This document shows, in pieces, positions 30,562 through 43,182 of a DNA stretch of 64,000 bases. Location of the stretch: contig NW_006281117.1 in assembly GCF_000203795.2 (NCBI RefSeq), positions 131,501 to 195,500 on the forward strand, in the 5' to 3' direction. Made by a program: the position numbers and the translations under genes. This stretch comes from Batrachochytrium dendrobatidis JAM81. Taxonomy: Eukaryota > Chytridiomycota > Chytridiomycetes > Rhizophydiales. The notes beneath the pieces were generated by a model, which was not told the DNA's origin, made no database searches, and worked only from the letters and a program-made list of their open reading frames with translations. The first letter of the stretch is position 1; every line of letters starts with the position of its first letter.

Positions 30562-33500
30562 TCAGCGACGTGCATTTATTCGAGCAGATCGCTTGATAGG
30601 AACTGCAAAATCCTGGTCAGCATCGTGAGCAAGTCCCTGTTCATTGCCATTCGTTTTAATACCATCGCGTTGACCAGTCGTTTTGGAAGCAGCAACAGCC
30701 ATCATACGCTCAAGTACATTGAGCTGAGTCCCTGGCTGACTATTTGAACTTGCGCTTTCATAAAGTGAACTCTTTTCACTTGCGGGTTTGGAAAGCTTGG
30801 TCATGCCAATAGGAGTATGTTGTCCTAGAACATTTTCCTGTTCAAAATCAACCGAATTGCGACGATGGTCGCTTTTCATCTCGTCTTCGTCTGTAAGCGC
30901 TTCGCTATCACTCAAATCAACCAAAGATACGCTATGAGACGTAGATTTCCTTCCAGATCTAACCTCAAAAAAACATCAATTAGCATCCATCTTTTCTCAA
31001 TACTCTTTGTTTAAAAATCAAATCTACCTTCGTAATGGTGTTGATTCATTATTCTTGGACTTTAAGTTGAGCGGAGAGCGTTTCTTGTATGCAGAGTCGG
31101 TCGGTTTCCTTTTCTTTTTCTTGCTACTGTCATTGTCTGTATCGTCGTCATGCTCGTTGACTCCATTAGTGTTTTTTCTCCGTTTCACATCTTGTCGACG
31201 CAAAGGTGTAGATAATGGAGACGAATGGGACTCTCGTGTCCGGGATGGTGTGTCTGATACAGCAGTGCGTTTCACAGGCGTCTAGTTGACGCATTGATAA
31301 AAATAAACTAAATATAAATCCAAACAAAAACTTCGACCATTTACAGTAAAAATCAAATTCAACTTACTCTTGACCTCTGTGTCCGTTCCTTCAAATAACT
31401 TTGTCCAAGAAACTGGCGTTTGATATTCTAGACATGCAAAAAGTACACAATCAGTTTGCTAGAATATCTTGGCACGTATCACAAGCATGATACTTACAGC
31501 AGATGCGTCAGCAGAAGATAAATGCTCAAACAAGCGACTGGAAATAGGTAATCGTCCCTGCCAAGACTGCAGCGTCCATGAATTAGACGACGCACGATCG
31601 TGTATTAGAATTTGTGCCATTTCGCTCACAACATACAGTCCCTTGTTCATTCAAATTAAAAAAAGTTAGACACCAAAAATCAATGAATGTAAATACTAGA
31701 CATCGAATCTACCTGTGAATCTGTTGCATGCTTGTCTTTAAGGGTTTTAATCTTGGTTGCAATGGAATAAAGCAAGGCTATATTTTCCGCTGTTGCAACA
31801 GTATCAAAAAAGAATCGTACATATCTATTCCAAAATATCAGTCAAACAAGTATGCCATCATTCAACCCTAAACCAAATGCATCTATCCAATAATACAATA
31901 CCCTTCAGAGCTTTCCAGGTCATCGTGCAAAGTAGAAAAATCAGGATGATGAGAAGCCAAGTGTAGGAATGAACCAAATGTATTCTCTACCAACGGTGCT
32001 TGAGATGTGTCGTCACCTAGACAAATGTAGAGATTCAAAATAATGAGTTACATTTAAAGCATCCCAATCACCAAGATTCAACTTACAGACACGAACCGAC
32101 TTTGCTCTTCGTGTGATAAAACTTCGAACCTGATGCATCAACATCGCATCTGGCTCATGAGCAATAAAAAATAGCATGACAATATATTCTGAAGGCACTT
32201 GTGTGTTTTGAATATACGTGCATAGCTTGATGACAAATGTGCTGCGAACATTATAGACTGGATCTTGAACAAGAAGGGACATGCGACGTGTGTCCATTGG
32301 GTCAAAAAGTGCTCTAATCTGTTTGTTTCGAGCAAGTTTTAGCATGCATAAACCTGCAGTTAACCGCAAATGGGTCTTGTACGTCAAGCTAGTTTATGCG
32401 CAATGACATCCAGTTGAGCATTCAAACCCCCAGATATATCATCATTAATTAGAATATTTCACAAAACACGGTAAAAATGTATACCAAACCCATTTTACCT
32501 GGTGGGATAGCCTTTGGTAACAGCCTCTCCAGAATTGTCTAGAATCATTCGCAACATTTTTAAAACAGATTTTGCCAAATCCATTTTGGACGCATCTTCT
32601 TGCTCGTCATTCAGATTGAGCAAAGGTTTGACAGCAAGTTTAAGTGACATGATCTAAAGCAATAAAAACCATTGTCAATTCATTACACCCTATCAATAGC
32701 TGATGTCAGCAAGTCTAAACAAGCTTGATACACATCATACTTTGATTTTTCCTTCTGGCGCCAAATCGTCATAGTCGACCCAATCAAGCACTTGTTCTGA
32801 TGCCTCGGTTTGGTTCACCAAAATCACTTTTTTGATAATAAAATTCATAATAGGAACAACATTTGAAAGAAATGATGATTGATAGGCGTATCGTGCGGCA
32901 GCTTGAAGACATGCAAGTTTGGTCACAAGCACCGGATTATCCAATGTTAATTCAGGCAAAATAGTCTAAGAAAACAAGTCTATTAATTTACAAGAGTTTG
33001 AATGCATTTTTTAGACAGTATGCTAGATGTTGACTTACATTCACAATATCCACACATTGATCGTCTTGTCCACCCAGTGCAAGAACAATCATGGCACTTT
33101 TGGCCATAATAAGATCGTCCCCCAAAGCCATTTGCTTCAATTTAATAGTAAGCTCAGGCTGACTGGGTGCTTCTCCCGGAAACGTTTTGATATATCTGGT
33201 CAATGCCAAAAGCGCATCTCGAACTAAATACGCATTCAAAAAAATAATGCAGTTTGGTAATCTAGTTGGTATTGCAATCAAAGTTGAATACATATAGAAT
33301 CGACACACCTGAACTTGTATCGGCTTCATTGACAATGGTCTCGATAAAACTTTGCACCAAATTCTTGTATACTCCAGGAAAATGTACCGAAATATCCTAA
33401 AAGCATCAATGCAACCCAAATAAGCATTTGAATCGTATCAAACTAGAACCCTCACATTTAACAAACCTTCATAAATTGCTTGGCAGTGGGTTCCATTTCC

Positions 33501-36339
33501 CGTATATCCTCATGGTGACCGTGGCGAATTTCCTGACATATACGCATCAGGCACTCAACACAGCTTCTGCCCACACCAATCAACGAAACTCTTCGAACCA
33601 ACACTTCGAATACTTCAAAAAGCGCACCACCGTGTTGTGTGATTCTTTTCATCACTTCCTTTTGCGCACCAACAATTTTCTTGTATTCGCTTTGTGGATT
33701 CATTACAGTTTGAATCAACTGATATACTCGACGATCATTCACATCAGCAAATTTCATTAATCCGGCCGTTGCACGTTTTATGTCCGGAAAGGTTTGACCA
33801 AGATGAGCGACGAGCATATTTAGTCCATTTGTGATCTCCTTTTCGTCTGTATCCATTATCCCACCATTGTATTTCTCGCATTGCATGAGGTAAATCGTAA
33901 GTTGATAGACACTGTTGGATTTTCGTATAAGAAGGTTTTGAAAGGCTTTATACTGCTTGGGTGTGAGGGTATGCAGCACTTTCAGTATGCGTTTTGTGTA
34001 GGCTGTTGAATCGGAAAGTGGTGGAATAATATACGTCCATAAAGCTTTCTCAACCAAGATACTAGACCCATCACATGTCATATTCACACAAATACAATTC
34101 AAAACCCAAATCAATACTGTGAGTTGGATTGAAAACCAAACGTACTATGCCATTACAAAATATAGATTCACCTGATTTCCGATTCGCAAACATAGAGCAA
34201 GTCAAGAATATCGCCAGCAAGCCAAATAAACCTAGTCAATTCAATTGGCTTATCTACATTGGCCAATTCGCATTGACTAATTGAATGTTACAAACCATTC
34301 AGCAGAAATAGTTTGAATCAGTGGTTTGAAAAGTAGAGTTTTAATGTGTTAAGCCCAAGCCATTGTAACTTACCTGTAAACAGACATCAGATGATTAAAA
34401 AGTCGAGCAACAGTATCAATAGCCTCACAACGAACATTTGCCTATACATGATCGTTGTTAGAAAAGGTGCGTTAGGTTTGGAAAGCTTAAACGCTACATG
34501 AATAGAGTAGTCATGCGACATGACTTGCCTTTTTATCACGACAACGCAATGTCAGCGCTTTGAGTGATTCTTGATGGATTAACATGGGCAATTCTGTCCA
34601 AATACTCTCAAAAGCCTTGACAGTTTCAATACGCACACGCTCGTCGGGATCCAACAGTTTGTGCTGTAAATACGCTAGATTTCAAAACAAAACCACACAT
34701 GTACAGTTTGAATCCACACCGAAATGCAACCATCAGTCTGAACACTCAGTGTAAACTTACATTCAAGTTCAGTAAAAGTGGATCGATGTTTGCAAATAAT
34801 CCACACGGCATATTTAAGCCATCCAGTTCGGATTGAAACAGCCTTGTCATTTCGTCTGAAATTAGATTGTAGTATAACAGTTGCTTCATCGTTATTGAAA
34901 TCCAACAATTGTTTAATACAAAGCAAAAGTTGGGTTACCTGTCACACCAAGCTTTCCACACTTGAGGATAGATTGAAATTAGATTTGACCCAGATTGTAA
35001 AAACATTTCTCCAAGCGAAGTCAAGGCCAAAGTTCTAAGAGGCAGCGTATCTACTTTCAACTCTTCTTCCAATTGGGGAATCACATTCAATAGAATATCA
35101 GGTGCAGATTTGTAGATCTCCAAAATCAGTCGATGTGTTGATATAAACTGTTCTGAATTGGAATCATCAGATATATCTTTTCCTGCTGCAATAAGAATAT
35201 CGCTAAAATACTGACAAACATAGCGCTGCAGTTTGTCAGCAGATGCTTGACAAAGTTCGCATGCCATTTGATATGCAGTTGGAGAAGCAGTCTTGTTGAA
35301 TGTATTGAAAGAGTATTTAGTATTTCAAACAGGATTAGATTTCCAGAATAGCAGCAAGATAAAAGCTTATTGCGAGCGTGTAACATTTTAGCAAACTCAA
35401 GCGTACCTTTTGAGCCGAACTCAACTGAAACAAAAGTGTATCAATCACATCGTGATGAAGAAACTCGGAATCATCAATCAACTGTTGAAGCAAATCCAAT
35501 AAACATGCAATCACACTCTGTGACATTTCTGGTCTAATTTTTATAAAAAAATGACAATATGAGCCTGATTTGACAAGACCAAGCGTTCCAGAATTGACAC
35601 AGATTGCTTACCGAACAGATTTAAATAAAGTGTTGAAGAATGTAATGACGAGTTCGTCAGCATTGAGTTCAGATACAAGAGTGACAGTTTTTGCAGAATT
35701 CAAGCATTCGAGTAACTCGTAACACAGACTGAAATAAGTGTATTTAGAATCGGTAATATTTGGAAGTTGTTGAAAGAAAAGAGCAAAAACAGACTGAATA
35801 GTTGAATCACGCATGAAATGAGTTAGATTTGAATATCGGACAAGATTATCGGACAAAAACTGAATCCAATCGTGAGAGTCAACAAGAGATTGAATTATAA
35901 ACATATTTTCAAAAGCACCTTGAGTTGGGCTGTTGAGATGGGAACAGTTGGAGCATGTAAACGCAGCAACTCAGCCAGACAACAAGCAACAAGAATCCTG
36001 ACGCCTCTGTCTTTGTGCTGAAGCAACGATCTAGACACAAGAGAAAGGCACACGGCAGAAACCGTTTGATGAGGAGTTATTCCAGTATTTTCAATATGTT
36101 TGAGTTCAGCGTGCAAATCCTATAAAACAAACGTGAATAAAAACGCATGAATAAAACACAACTGTCAATTCAAGACTTGCCTGCAAACGATAAATTAAAT
36201 CAGTCACAGGAATTGGCTTAGTAATACTATTTGATTCCAATTTCTCATTAAACAGTAATGGCTGAGCTGCTGTCACAGAATCAATAGTAGATTCAATATT
36301 AGATTCAATGCTGGATTTCTTGAGTCGCTTTTTGTCCAT
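30562..36339 (-). CDS. PDS5: Sister-chromatid cohesion factor PDS5, about 21 exons
   Basis: The start is the ATG at 36339 and the stop ends at 30562; the product is roughly 1,340 residues. Main exons: 36339-36181, 36119-35919, 35793-35612, 35533-35407, 35291-34939, 34855-34761, 34674-34529, 34441-34374, 34231-34172, 34061-33467, 33396-33309, 33223-33039, 32965-32741, 32653-32499, 32388-32087; about six smaller ones follow down to 30562. HEAT-repeat hallmarks of PDS5 include RGVRILVACCLAELLRLHAP, LLDPDERVRIETVKAF, LTLRCRDKKANVRCEA and HLRLTAGLCMLKLARNKQIR. The C-terminal ~250 residues are basic and disordered (KKKKRKP, SARINARR). Pds5 sits on cohesin and controls its loading, acetylation and release. 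Two introns begin with GC: 36180-36120 and the one starting at 34528. Confidence 0.9.
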
Positions 36340-36484
36340 TTTTGACGTCGACTCAAAATTCAAAAATTCAATTCAAAACAATCACATAATCACGTGGAAT
36401 CACGAACCCTTTTCATCACTTTATTCAGTTCACTGTACAATCACGTGGGTTCACCTGATAATCACTTATTCAATTCACAATTTG

Positions 36485-39122
36485 TCATGTTCCAAGCATT
36501 CCCATATAATCTTCACATTCGTCCAAAACACTCTGCAGCAAGTCTGACAATCCAACTCGCGATTTTTCATCCGTTGACCCAACTTTACGTTGTGCAGCAT
36601 TGGTTTCAGTTGTACTTCCTGGTGTAGATCCAGCTCCAAAACTATTTCCTGTTGAGGAATTCACACCACTGGTTGAATTCAATGTTAGTGGTGATAGATT
36701 CACTCCTCCACTTATGTCTGTTGATCCTACGCGATGGTTTGATCCCATTGATGTAACACTATTTGCTTCGCTTCCTTCTCCACCATTAGGCTTTCCTCCA
36801 TTACTGCTGTTACTTCCGACTGATCCAAATACTCCCATACTAAGACCTTCTGATTGCAATGATCCCTTTCGAGGCATGACAGTTGAGGAATACAATCCTC
36901 CACGCTCTATACCCGTAGAACTATTGCTTCGATCTCGCTCGCTTTCAGATCCACTGTATTGTCGTTTTAATTCATAACTTGGTCGTCGGTATACTGGTCC
37001 TGTTATGCCTGTTGCAGATCCTCCACTAGCATTTGAACTTGCTCCTGTATAAGGTGATACACCACGTACATGATCAGGAGAGTAATCACTGCCGTATCCA
37101 CTACGTCCATCATCACCACTAGGTCGTCGTCCATTCCGTCGATCTGCAGAAATGTGTCCTCCACTCCCATAACGATCCTCTCCTGATTGCTGCAGAGGAG
37201 GTGGTGATGCATGCACGGTCTGCTGTGATAGTGAGGATTGATACACATGGGGTTGCTGTTGTTGTGCTGATCCATACTTGTGTGGTGATCCAGTAAAATT
37301 ATGTCCAGTATTGGGAGGTTTAGTTCCATATGGATGACTTCCTGATCCACTGGGAGAAGTACCGTGTTGTGGTGGCATGTAGTATTGAGCGTGATACGTT
37401 CCTGAACCACCACTTGCTGGTTGGAATTGTTGAGGTTGTATAAGTGGAGGAGGTTGATTGATGTTTCCTCCTCCACTGTGAGGGTTGGACATGGCTGGAT
37501 AGTGCGTACGTACTCCAGCACCATAAACAACACCTGACGCCCCATCTTCAAACGTGCCATATTCCATCGGATAAGATGCAAATCGCATACGTGGTGGAGG
37601 CCCACCAGGTGGTCCGGATTGGCTTGGTCTTCCTCTCGGAACAGAAGGCGATCCCAATGGAACTATACCACTTCCTGAAGTCCCTGGAGGCGGAGGTCGA
37701 CGTGTTGAAGGCGGGTTTGATATATTTGGATTGACTGGATGATGTCGTTCGTAACTCAAAGGTGGATGTTGATGTTGATGTGAGGGTGATCCATATCCAC
37801 TCTGATGATAATCTTCAGGATGTGACTGCATTGAACCAGTGTATTGATTTTGCTGTAGTGATGGAGATGTAGATGAGGTGGATAAAGTAGGAATGACAGA
37901 TTGAGAACCAGGACCGGTTTCTGATGTTGGCCATCGAGGACGTGCTGGTCGTTGTTGTCGCGGATCACCCATATAAGGAGCGCCAGATATTTGTTGCGGT
38001 ACCATTTGTGACAAAGATCCGTAGGATTGAACGTGTCCACCAGACACTACAGGAGTCACACCACCCGGACCATGCAGGGATGGATCATGCCGTCTGTTGC
38101 TCGCATCCACTGGATCTCGATAATGCTTTCCAGGTAAATTTGAATAAGGTTGATTATGCAATGCAGATGATACACCAAATAAAGGTTGATTATGACCTGC
38201 ATTATATACACCAGGAGGTTGATGATGCGTATTATAATGTGGTTGCTGTTGATGGTAAGATTTGTTGTACAGATGAGAAGGTACATCCAGTTGCAGATTT
38301 TCAGTCTTTACAGATCTGCGTCTGTACTCCCTTGTTGATTTTCTGACAGCAGATGCGTTTGTACCAGAAGTAGCCGAATTTGAAATGTTCATGGCATTAC
38401 CAGCACCATTATTATTTAAATTGGTAGATTTCGAGTCAATATTATCGGGATGTTCTTTCATGGGAGAAGACGCATCATCATCCCTTTGACCATTACTGCT
38501 TTTACGAAACTCGCTTTTTCGTTTCTGAATTCTTCGTTTGGCGGGCTATAGTATGAAGATAAACAAGCGTATATCAAGGGTCAGTTGTGAATTCAATCCA
38601 ACAAGATACAACACCACAACAGTTTTGAACCCAAACTAGACATATACGACCAGCAGTAATGAGATTGTTACAACATACACCAGCAATCCTGGGAGCAGTG
38701 GCTCTAGCCAAAAACTCATCAGCAACAATGCCAACTGCCTTTTCTCTTACAGCAGCCCCTTGCTCGGCGGCAAGAGGCTCAACAGCATCAATGACAATTC
38801 CAGCCAAGGCACGAGCAAGAGCCGCATCTGCTTTGGCAGTACGCTCAGATGGACCGAGACCTCGTTTTTCGAGAAATTTAGCAGCACCAACACAGGCGGC
38901 TTCAAAACACAGCGCAGGAGCACGACCTCTAACCATCCATCTTCCCCAACGAGCAAGTTGCTCGGTAATGTATGAACGCAACAAAGGCTCTTCCTGTAGT
39001 TCCTGATCTGAAAACACTGCAAGAAAGTCTTCGACCGACTCCAAAAAGTTTGGATCTTCAAGCGGTAACGAAGCTGCAACAAAAGAACTGGATGGTTGCA
39101 TGGTAGAATCAACGGATGTCAT
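36485..39122 (-). CDS. Unknown protein: Ala-rich helical N-terminus, long disordered Gly/Pro/Ser/Gln tail
   Basis: The proposed exons are 39122-38637 and 38545-36485, phase 0, giving 848 residues. The donor (GTTTGG) is weak, so the junction is uncertain. Exon 1 (162 residues) is a compact alpha-helical region with high Ala content (SYITEQLARWGRWMVRGRAP, then ARALAGIVIDAVEPLAAEQG) and locally higher GC. Exon 2 begins with a basic patch (PAKRRIQKRKSEFRKSS). It then becomes low-complexity, rich in His, Gln, Pro, Tyr and Gly (YHQQQPHYNTHHQP, PPPLIQPQQFQP). It ends in a short helical tail (LSDLLQSVLDECEDYMGML). The layout suggests a nuclear or RNA-associated scaffold, but I do not recognise the family. 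Confidence 0.6.
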
Positions 39123-39428
39123 TCCAAACGTATCGAGTAGTTGTTGATGTCAATGGGTTTCGTTGGTGATTTCAATGGTTTCTTGGATAATTTCAATGGT
39201 TTCTGATAATTTCAATGTTTCTGTTAATTGTTGCCATTTATAATCTTATCCAATTCCACGTGACTCTCACTGGTTCTTGAAACTATCGACTCCATCATTC
39301 CATATTATACTCAAGATCCAAGTTGCGTTCTACTCATCAACTTTAAATAAACTATCCATCATTTTTTGCTCAAATTATCAACTTTACACGTACTATTCTA
39401 CTCTTTTATTCTATTCTCATTCGTGTCC
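39123..39428. promoter_or_regulatory. Divergent promoter region
   Basis: About 300 bases separate the start codons of the disordered protein (minus) and the GRAM/VASt protein (plus). An imperfect tandem repeat, ttcaatggttt(c)ttggataat, runs through about 39150-39230. Further right are CTTTAAATAAA-like AT boxes. Confidence 0.4.
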
Positions 39429-42400
39429 ATGAGTCAACTCTCTCCACAAGACCAGCAACATACCCGTCAAACTAGTTCCATTCAACTAAAAAACTCTTCA
39501 TTGGAAGCCTCTACAACCCCTTTGAACCTTCAGTCTTCTTCAACTTCATCGTCTCGCTCACTGGATAGACTTCGCAACGCGTTGAAAGGATTTACCATCA
39601 ATAATAACCCTGACTCGTCTATATCTCAAAGAGCAAGAAGGTTTTCTGGAGTCGCGAATGTTGGAAGAAGAGCTAGTGAATCCGTCTCCAATACAAAAGT
39701 TGTAAATATAGTATATCCTGTTACTGATCCAGAAGGCTTGGTTTCATCCAACACTGATAAGGATTGGCGTAATCTCTCAGAATCTTCCCTTTCCAACTCA
39801 GCCCATGCTGATGGATCTACTACTACTGATACATCAGTAAAATCTATACCATTAACAAAATCAATGGCTGTTTTGTTTGGTCCCATAGTACAATCTGCAA
39901 GATCCAGTATAGTAAAGCATGCTGATAAATCTGAATCCATTGTCAAGTCGGCTTTGGATCATTCTGTTCAAATCTCCCCTAAACAAGATTCAAGACAAAA
40001 TTCTGGTACGTAAAGCTCACATGGGCAGTGAATCAAAATATCTAGTTGGATAACGTCATGCATTCGTTTGAACCTATAAATCATCTTATGATGTATACCA
40101 CTATTGGATTTACCAACAAATTCAATTGTATAGGTAAACAGCGAATGCGAAGTCAAACAACCGTAAAAGTATCAAAATCACAATCATGCATTCCAACCCA
40201 ATCCTTGATTTCATCAACCCTACCACGTTATAGTGTAGAAAGCTACGCTAGTCCAACAGCTGAAACTCCATCTTTGAAATCTAAACCATTGAATACGGAT
40301 ATTGTGTCGGATTCACTTGCTTTATTTAATGCGACCCTCGAGATCCCTAAACTTGTTGAACCACACGTATCATCCGAACCCATACGCGAAGGCCCAACAT
40401 CCACAAATGGTGAACTTTACAATGCCACAATTGAATCAGAAGACGATGCAAATTTAGCTCAGTCTTATGTTGGGCGTGATAGCCAGTATAAAGTGTTTGG
40501 GCTCAAACGTGACTCTATAAAATCTACCGATACTCATTTGAAAGATCGAAAACAGTTTACTGTATGGTTTCCTGAAATTAAAAATGCGTTTGATGCATTC
40601 ATCAACTGTATGTAGTTTATGTGGATGTATTGAATGATATATTTGGATTCTAACCCTAGTGATGCATTCAATGTTAGCTTATTCCTGTGCATGGGATAGA
40701 GAAATGCTATGGCAGGGTCGTATTTTCGTGACTGTTGACAGTGTATGCTTTTATGCTAGCTTGTTTGGACAGATTGCAAAACTCACACTGGATTACATCG
40801 ACATTCAAGCAATTGAAAAGAAAAACACGGTTGGTATCTTGCCCAATGCAATTCGATTCAACATGCTGGACAACAAGGTACTGAATTGTAAACTCAATAT
40901 AACCATTTTAAATTGATGGTTTAATCAGTGTTGATTTTTATATATAGCAATATGTTTTCACATCACTGCTGAAACGAGATGCTGCTTTTGAATTGATTGA
41001 ATCCAATTGGATACAGTGTACTAACTCGGTAAGACTGACTTGCTATTTTCAAACCAGTCGTTTATTACTAATTGGATAGTTCAACTGTTAGTTTGAAAAT
41101 GAGTTACCTTTGGTATACGATCGAAGCATTTCAGCAATGTATGGCGATGATATGCGATCTCAGCCCATATCTATACCAGCAAATTTTCCTGGTTTATCTG
41201 CTGGTTTATCAAGCTTAAATAATTCAGTAATAGGAATTTCAAACTTTAAGCACTCGACATCCGCGCTGTTTATTCCAGATCAAGTACCAACAATTCAATT
41301 TCCTGACTTGCAACGTCATGCTCTTTTAATACATCCCTCAAATGAAACTCAAATGGCCGGTTTATCTCAATCTACTACCAGGTACAGTTTAATCATTGAA
41401 AACGTAACATTTGAGTATTTAGGATTGAATAGAATGCTAAGTGATTCAACCTGTTTATTATGGTAGTATGGAAACGAGTGAAAATGCAGTGAATCTTGAT
41501 AACTCGACTACTCCAGTGGTAAAAATGCTTCGATCAGGAACAGCGTGTGTTTCATCATCTGTATCGGTGGGCATTACTTCACCGCATAATATTGGACGAC
41601 AACGACAAAATACAGATTCATTGCCAGAACAGTCTCAATTTTCTGATACTGATCCAGTTGATGCTGAAACAAGATTGACTCCTGCATTTTTATTGGTGAA
41701 AACTCAAAGTGTAACAGAACAGCTTATGGAAAGAATGATAGATGTGTCTGAACCTGGTCAAGGGTCAAAAAAGAAAAAAGAAGCATCTGACCCTGACGAT
41801 AAAGTGATTTCCAAAAGTACTCTACAGTCTGTATCGATTGCTCAAAAAAATCTATATGAATGTGCTGTATGTTCTTGCGAGTCGCATTCTGGTATGATAC
41901 TATGTGACGCGCTTGTAGATATGAACGTGGATGATGTGTATGCAATGATGTTTGATGGTGTTGATCCTGTTTGGTGCAATTCCTTGATTCAAGTGTTTAA
42001 ATTTGATGGTAGGAGCTTGTTGGTTGGTTTAGTGTATGATTGCATAGTGTACAAACTGAGTAGCATTTGGAAATAGGATCGAGTTTTGGGGAGTGGACGT
42101 GTTCTGTATACAACAAATCTCGTGAAATCATGTACAGTTTATCCAAACACCATAGTTTTCAAAACAGTAAGTAATGCTTGAATGATGGTATATTTGCCAT
42201 TATAGATTGAATTTATACTAACCGACTATTTAGCTGAGGAATATGGTGTAGCATGCCACGAAATTCAAATGGTGTTGCAATCTAATCAGCACAATGTCTA
42301 TACCGTAGAGTCAAAACTTACATTCTGCGGACAACCAAAAACAACCATAAATGAAAAAACAGCATTGATTGTATCCGTGACAATTCGAGTGTGTATCACT

Positions 42401-43012
42401 CGCTCAGGACCAATGCAGTCTCGAGTATTGATCACCACTGCAATATCTGGTATAATATTATGTATTGAATTTGTGTACATTTTAAAGCATTAATATTCTG
42501 ATTGAATTTGGAATACAGAATGTGCTCGGGTCAAACTAGATGAAGATCTGCAAGCATTGGGTACATGGATTTCAAAAAGACTAAAAAAAGCCAAACAAAC
42601 AACTGTATCATCACTATACGAAAACTATGCACCTCGATGGACATTGAAGCAACCCATCTGGAAGTATTTTACATTGATGATTATATGTTCTATTGTAGTG
42701 ATTGTAGTGGCAGTAATCTATCAGATTCAATCCAACAACCCAGAACAAAGTAAACACGGTAAACAAAGTAATCAAATGAAATCAGATAATCTACCATCAC
42801 AAACCAGATCATCTTTAGCATCAACAGAGAGCGAGACTCGACAAACAAAAGATTCGACAGAAACATTGGTGTCAGTATTAGCCACACAGAAACAAGTACG
42901 CGTAGCAGCAATGCAATATCTTGTACAAGACATAACAGGAAGACTACAAGGAATGCAAGAACGAGTCATGAGATTGAATAAGAAACAAAAAACTGATTTT
43001 AGAAATGAATAA
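39429..43012 (+). CDS. GRAM and VASt (StART-like) domain membrane protein, Lam/GRAMD1-like
   Basis: Nine exons (39429-40005, 40134-40607, 40660-40877, 40948-41028, 41092-41381, 41467-42008, 42077-42166, 42234-42449, 42519-43012) close in phase to 993 residues. The GRAM domain spans exons 2-4: AYSCAWDREMLWQGRIFVTV, VCFYASLFGQIAKLTL, IQAIEKKNTVGILPNAI. The VASt domain starts in exon 6 (NVDDVYAMMFDG) and continues through EWTCSVYNKSREIMYSL and EIQMVLQSNQHNVYTVESK. One membrane helix (YFTLMIICSIVVIVVAVIY) lies near residue 885, followed by a coiled tail. Lam/Ltc/GRAMD1 proteins move sterols between ER and plasma membrane at contact sites. The Ser-rich N-terminus is probably regulatory. A start at 39366 is possible but would add a hydrophobic leader. 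Confidence 0.85.
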
Positions 43013-43182
43013 AAACGAGTCGACAGTTTGCATTCCAACAAAATACGAATTCAACATTTCAAATGTTTTGCAATTTGTGAAGTTTCAAGTCTGCAGTGGC
43101 AAAAACAGACTTCAAAGCAATTTAAATTATTAAGCGGATCTGCGATTTACTAAGAATTAAGATTGATACTGTTGTTGATAGT

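Noticed and set aside
35793..35919. Apparent frameshift in PDS5 near 35918, with an open frame continuing in another phase
   Set aside because: An intron from AAG/GTGCTT (35918) to ATTCAG (35794) removes it. The spliced protein then matches the PDS5 pattern SVFALFFQQL and KYTYFSLCYELLECL in phase 0.
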